From Ricordea florida (taxonomy: Eukaryota; Cnidaria; Anthozoa; Corallimorpharia; Ricordeidae): 64,000 nucleotides of DNA. Positions 62,508 through 64,000 of the stretch are shown piece after piece. Below the pieces are notes generated by a model. That model ran no database searches. It had not been told where the DNA came from and worked only from the letters and a program-made list of their open reading frames with translations. The stretch lies in assembly GCA_949710005.1 (NCBI GenBank), contig OX453285.1, forward strand, positions 1,434,797 to 1,498,796, read 5' to 3'. The position numbers were made by a program, and so were the translations under genes. Position 1 is the first letter of the stretch. The number at the start of each line of letters is the position of its first letter.

Positions 62508-64000
62508 GGGAGACATCTCACACCCTTCGTGGCCCCGGGAACATCCGCCTGCCAGTTAAAGGTCAGTTCCATGCAGTGCTAAAATACGGACAAACCAGCA
62601 TTACAGAGCCTGTCTATGTCTTGCACAATCAATCATGTTCACTACTCAGCAGAAAGGCATGTGCTGAACTGCGCCTTATAATGCGTGGTGAAAAGGATGT
62701 GGAAGAAGTGAATTCTGGACCAACAGACTTTAAAGCAGAGTTCCCATCACTCTTCACTGGCCTTGGCCGGCTCAAGACTGAATGCCACATAACTCTTTGC
62801 ACTGATGCTAGGCCATTTTGCTTATACAATCCGAGGAAAATCCCTCATCCCCTGTTGCCAAAGGTTAAAAGTCAGATAGAGACAATGCTTGATCAAGGTG
62901 TCATCTCTCCTGTGACAGCTCCAACTGAATGGTGTGCAGGAATTGTCCCAGTCCTCAAACCTAATGGCAAAGTACAAATCTGTGTTGACCTGACTGAGCT
63001 TAACAAAACCGTCCAGCGGGAAGTTCATCCCATGCCCTCAGTCGATGAGAGTCTTGCGACGCTAGGAAACAGCAAAATATTCTCCAAACTTGATGCCAAT
63101 AGTGGATTTTGGCAGATACCCCTTGACGAGGAGTCCCGACTGCTTACAACCTTTGTGACACCTTTTGGGCGATTTTGCTTCAACAGACTACCATTTGGCA
63201 TAAGTTCCGCACCAGAAATTTTTCAACGTACTTTGTCTAGAATCCTAGAGGACTTGGAAGGGACAATCTGTCAAATGGACGATATTCTTGTTCATGGCAT
63301 TGATCAATCACAGCATGACAGACGCCTGAAAGCCGTTCTTGGCCGCCTACAGGAAGCTGGACTAACCCTCAATGACAAGTGTGAATTTTCCAAACCATCC
63401 ATCAGGTTCCTAGCTCACATCATTGATGGTTCTGGGCTCCATGCAGACCCTCTCAAGACCAGTGCCATCGCCAAATTCCCAGAACCCTCTGATGTCAATG
63501 GATTGCAAAGGTTTATGGGAATGGTAAACCATCTCTGCAAGTTTGTACCCAGATTAGCAGACCTCAGTGAGCCCCTTCGCCAGCTCTTGCGCAAAAACAG
63601 CTGCTGGATGTGGGAAGCGCCTCAACAACAAGCTTTTCAGCAGATCAAAGAAGCTCTATTGTCCTCAGAAGTCCTGGCCCACTATGACCCAAATCGACCT
63701 ACTATTATTGCAGCAGATGCTTCCAGTACAGGACTCGGTGCAGTGCTCACTCAGGTTCAAGACAATGGCGAACGCCGCCCGATCTGCTACGCATCCAGGT
63801 CTCTAAGTGATACAGAGAAACAATATGCAGTCATCGAAAAGGAAGCCCTTGCAGTCACCTGGGCTAGTGAGAAGTTCTCAGATTATGTGCTTGGGCTACC
63901 CTTTGTTCTTGAGACAGATCATAAACCACTTACTGCTCTCCTGAACTCAACAGAGCTCTCAAAGATGCCTCCCCGCATCCTGTGTTTCTGCCTGAGACTT
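62465..64000 (+). CDS. pol: Gypsy Pol: protease end, reverse transcriptase, RNase H, running off the right edge
   Basis: Open in the -1 frame relative to Gag from 62465 (just after a TGA) to the window end, overlapping Gag by about 43 bp. It contains TLRGPGNIRLPVKG (end of protease), then RT: YNPRKIPHPLLPKVK, PTEWCAGIVPVLKPNGKVQI, FSKLDANSGFWQIPL, FNRLPFGISSAPEIFQRTL and CQMDDILVHG (catalytic MDD). The connection and RNase H follow: IIAADASSTGLGAVL (first catalytic Asp), IEKEALAVTWASEKF (Glu) and LETDHKPL (Asp). RT and RNase H look intact. Integrase, if present, is beyond 64000. No perfect slippery heptamer is evident in the overlap. Confidence 0.88.

Overview
This window is nuclear DNA from a marine invertebrate animal, most likely a cnidarian such as a coral or sea anemone. 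The evidence is AT-rich sequence, spliced genes with GT-AG introns, animal orthologues (RNF123, MOV10, a katanin con80 protein), very many short palindromic MITEs, tRNA-derived SINEs, a CR1/L2-like LINE and a Ty3/Gypsy element. The species is inferred from style, not proven. There is no bacterial organisation, so long frames that open with TTG or GTG were re-started at ATG. || Layout. (1) 1-30.6 kb is the minus-strand gene for RNF123/KPC1, an E3 ubiquitin ligase. I located 21 exons; the RING end lies off the left edge. Its introns are packed with repeats: a 106-bp and a 20-bp minisatellite, a LINE, SINEs and at least ten MITE families. One intron also holds a roughly 6.2-kb segment whose two flanks are dense in TTTAAG motifs. 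That segment carries its own divergent gene pair, a C2HC zinc-finger ORF and a complete five-exon gene for a 295-residue coiled-coil protein. (2) 32.1-37.2 kb is a recent tandem duplication, each unit carrying an intronless 424-residue four-RRM protein with a mitochondrial-type N terminus. (3) 39.6-48.2 kb is a plus-strand multi-exon gene ending in a katanin p80 con80 domain after a very long low-complexity exon. (4) 49.3-53.9 kb holds two more intronless multi-RRM proteins (619 and 561 residues) on the plus strand. With the first pair they form one family, sharing a start context, a basic N terminus and an RR-x-x-W C terminus. (5) 55.0-61.1 kb is the helicase half of MOV10 on the minus strand. 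(6) 61.3-64.0 kb is the 5' part of a Gypsy element (short LTR, tRNA-Leu-like primer site, gag, protease, RT, RNase H) running off the right edge. || How it fits together. The host genes concern ubiquitin ligation (RNF123), microtubules (con80), retroelement and small-RNA control (MOV10), and probably mitochondrial RNA (the RRM family). The most unusual item is the four-gene intronless RRM family. Next are the TTTAAG-flanked composite element and a hammerhead-ribozyme-like motif (CTGAYGA, hairpin, GAAACGT) recurring in several repeat families.
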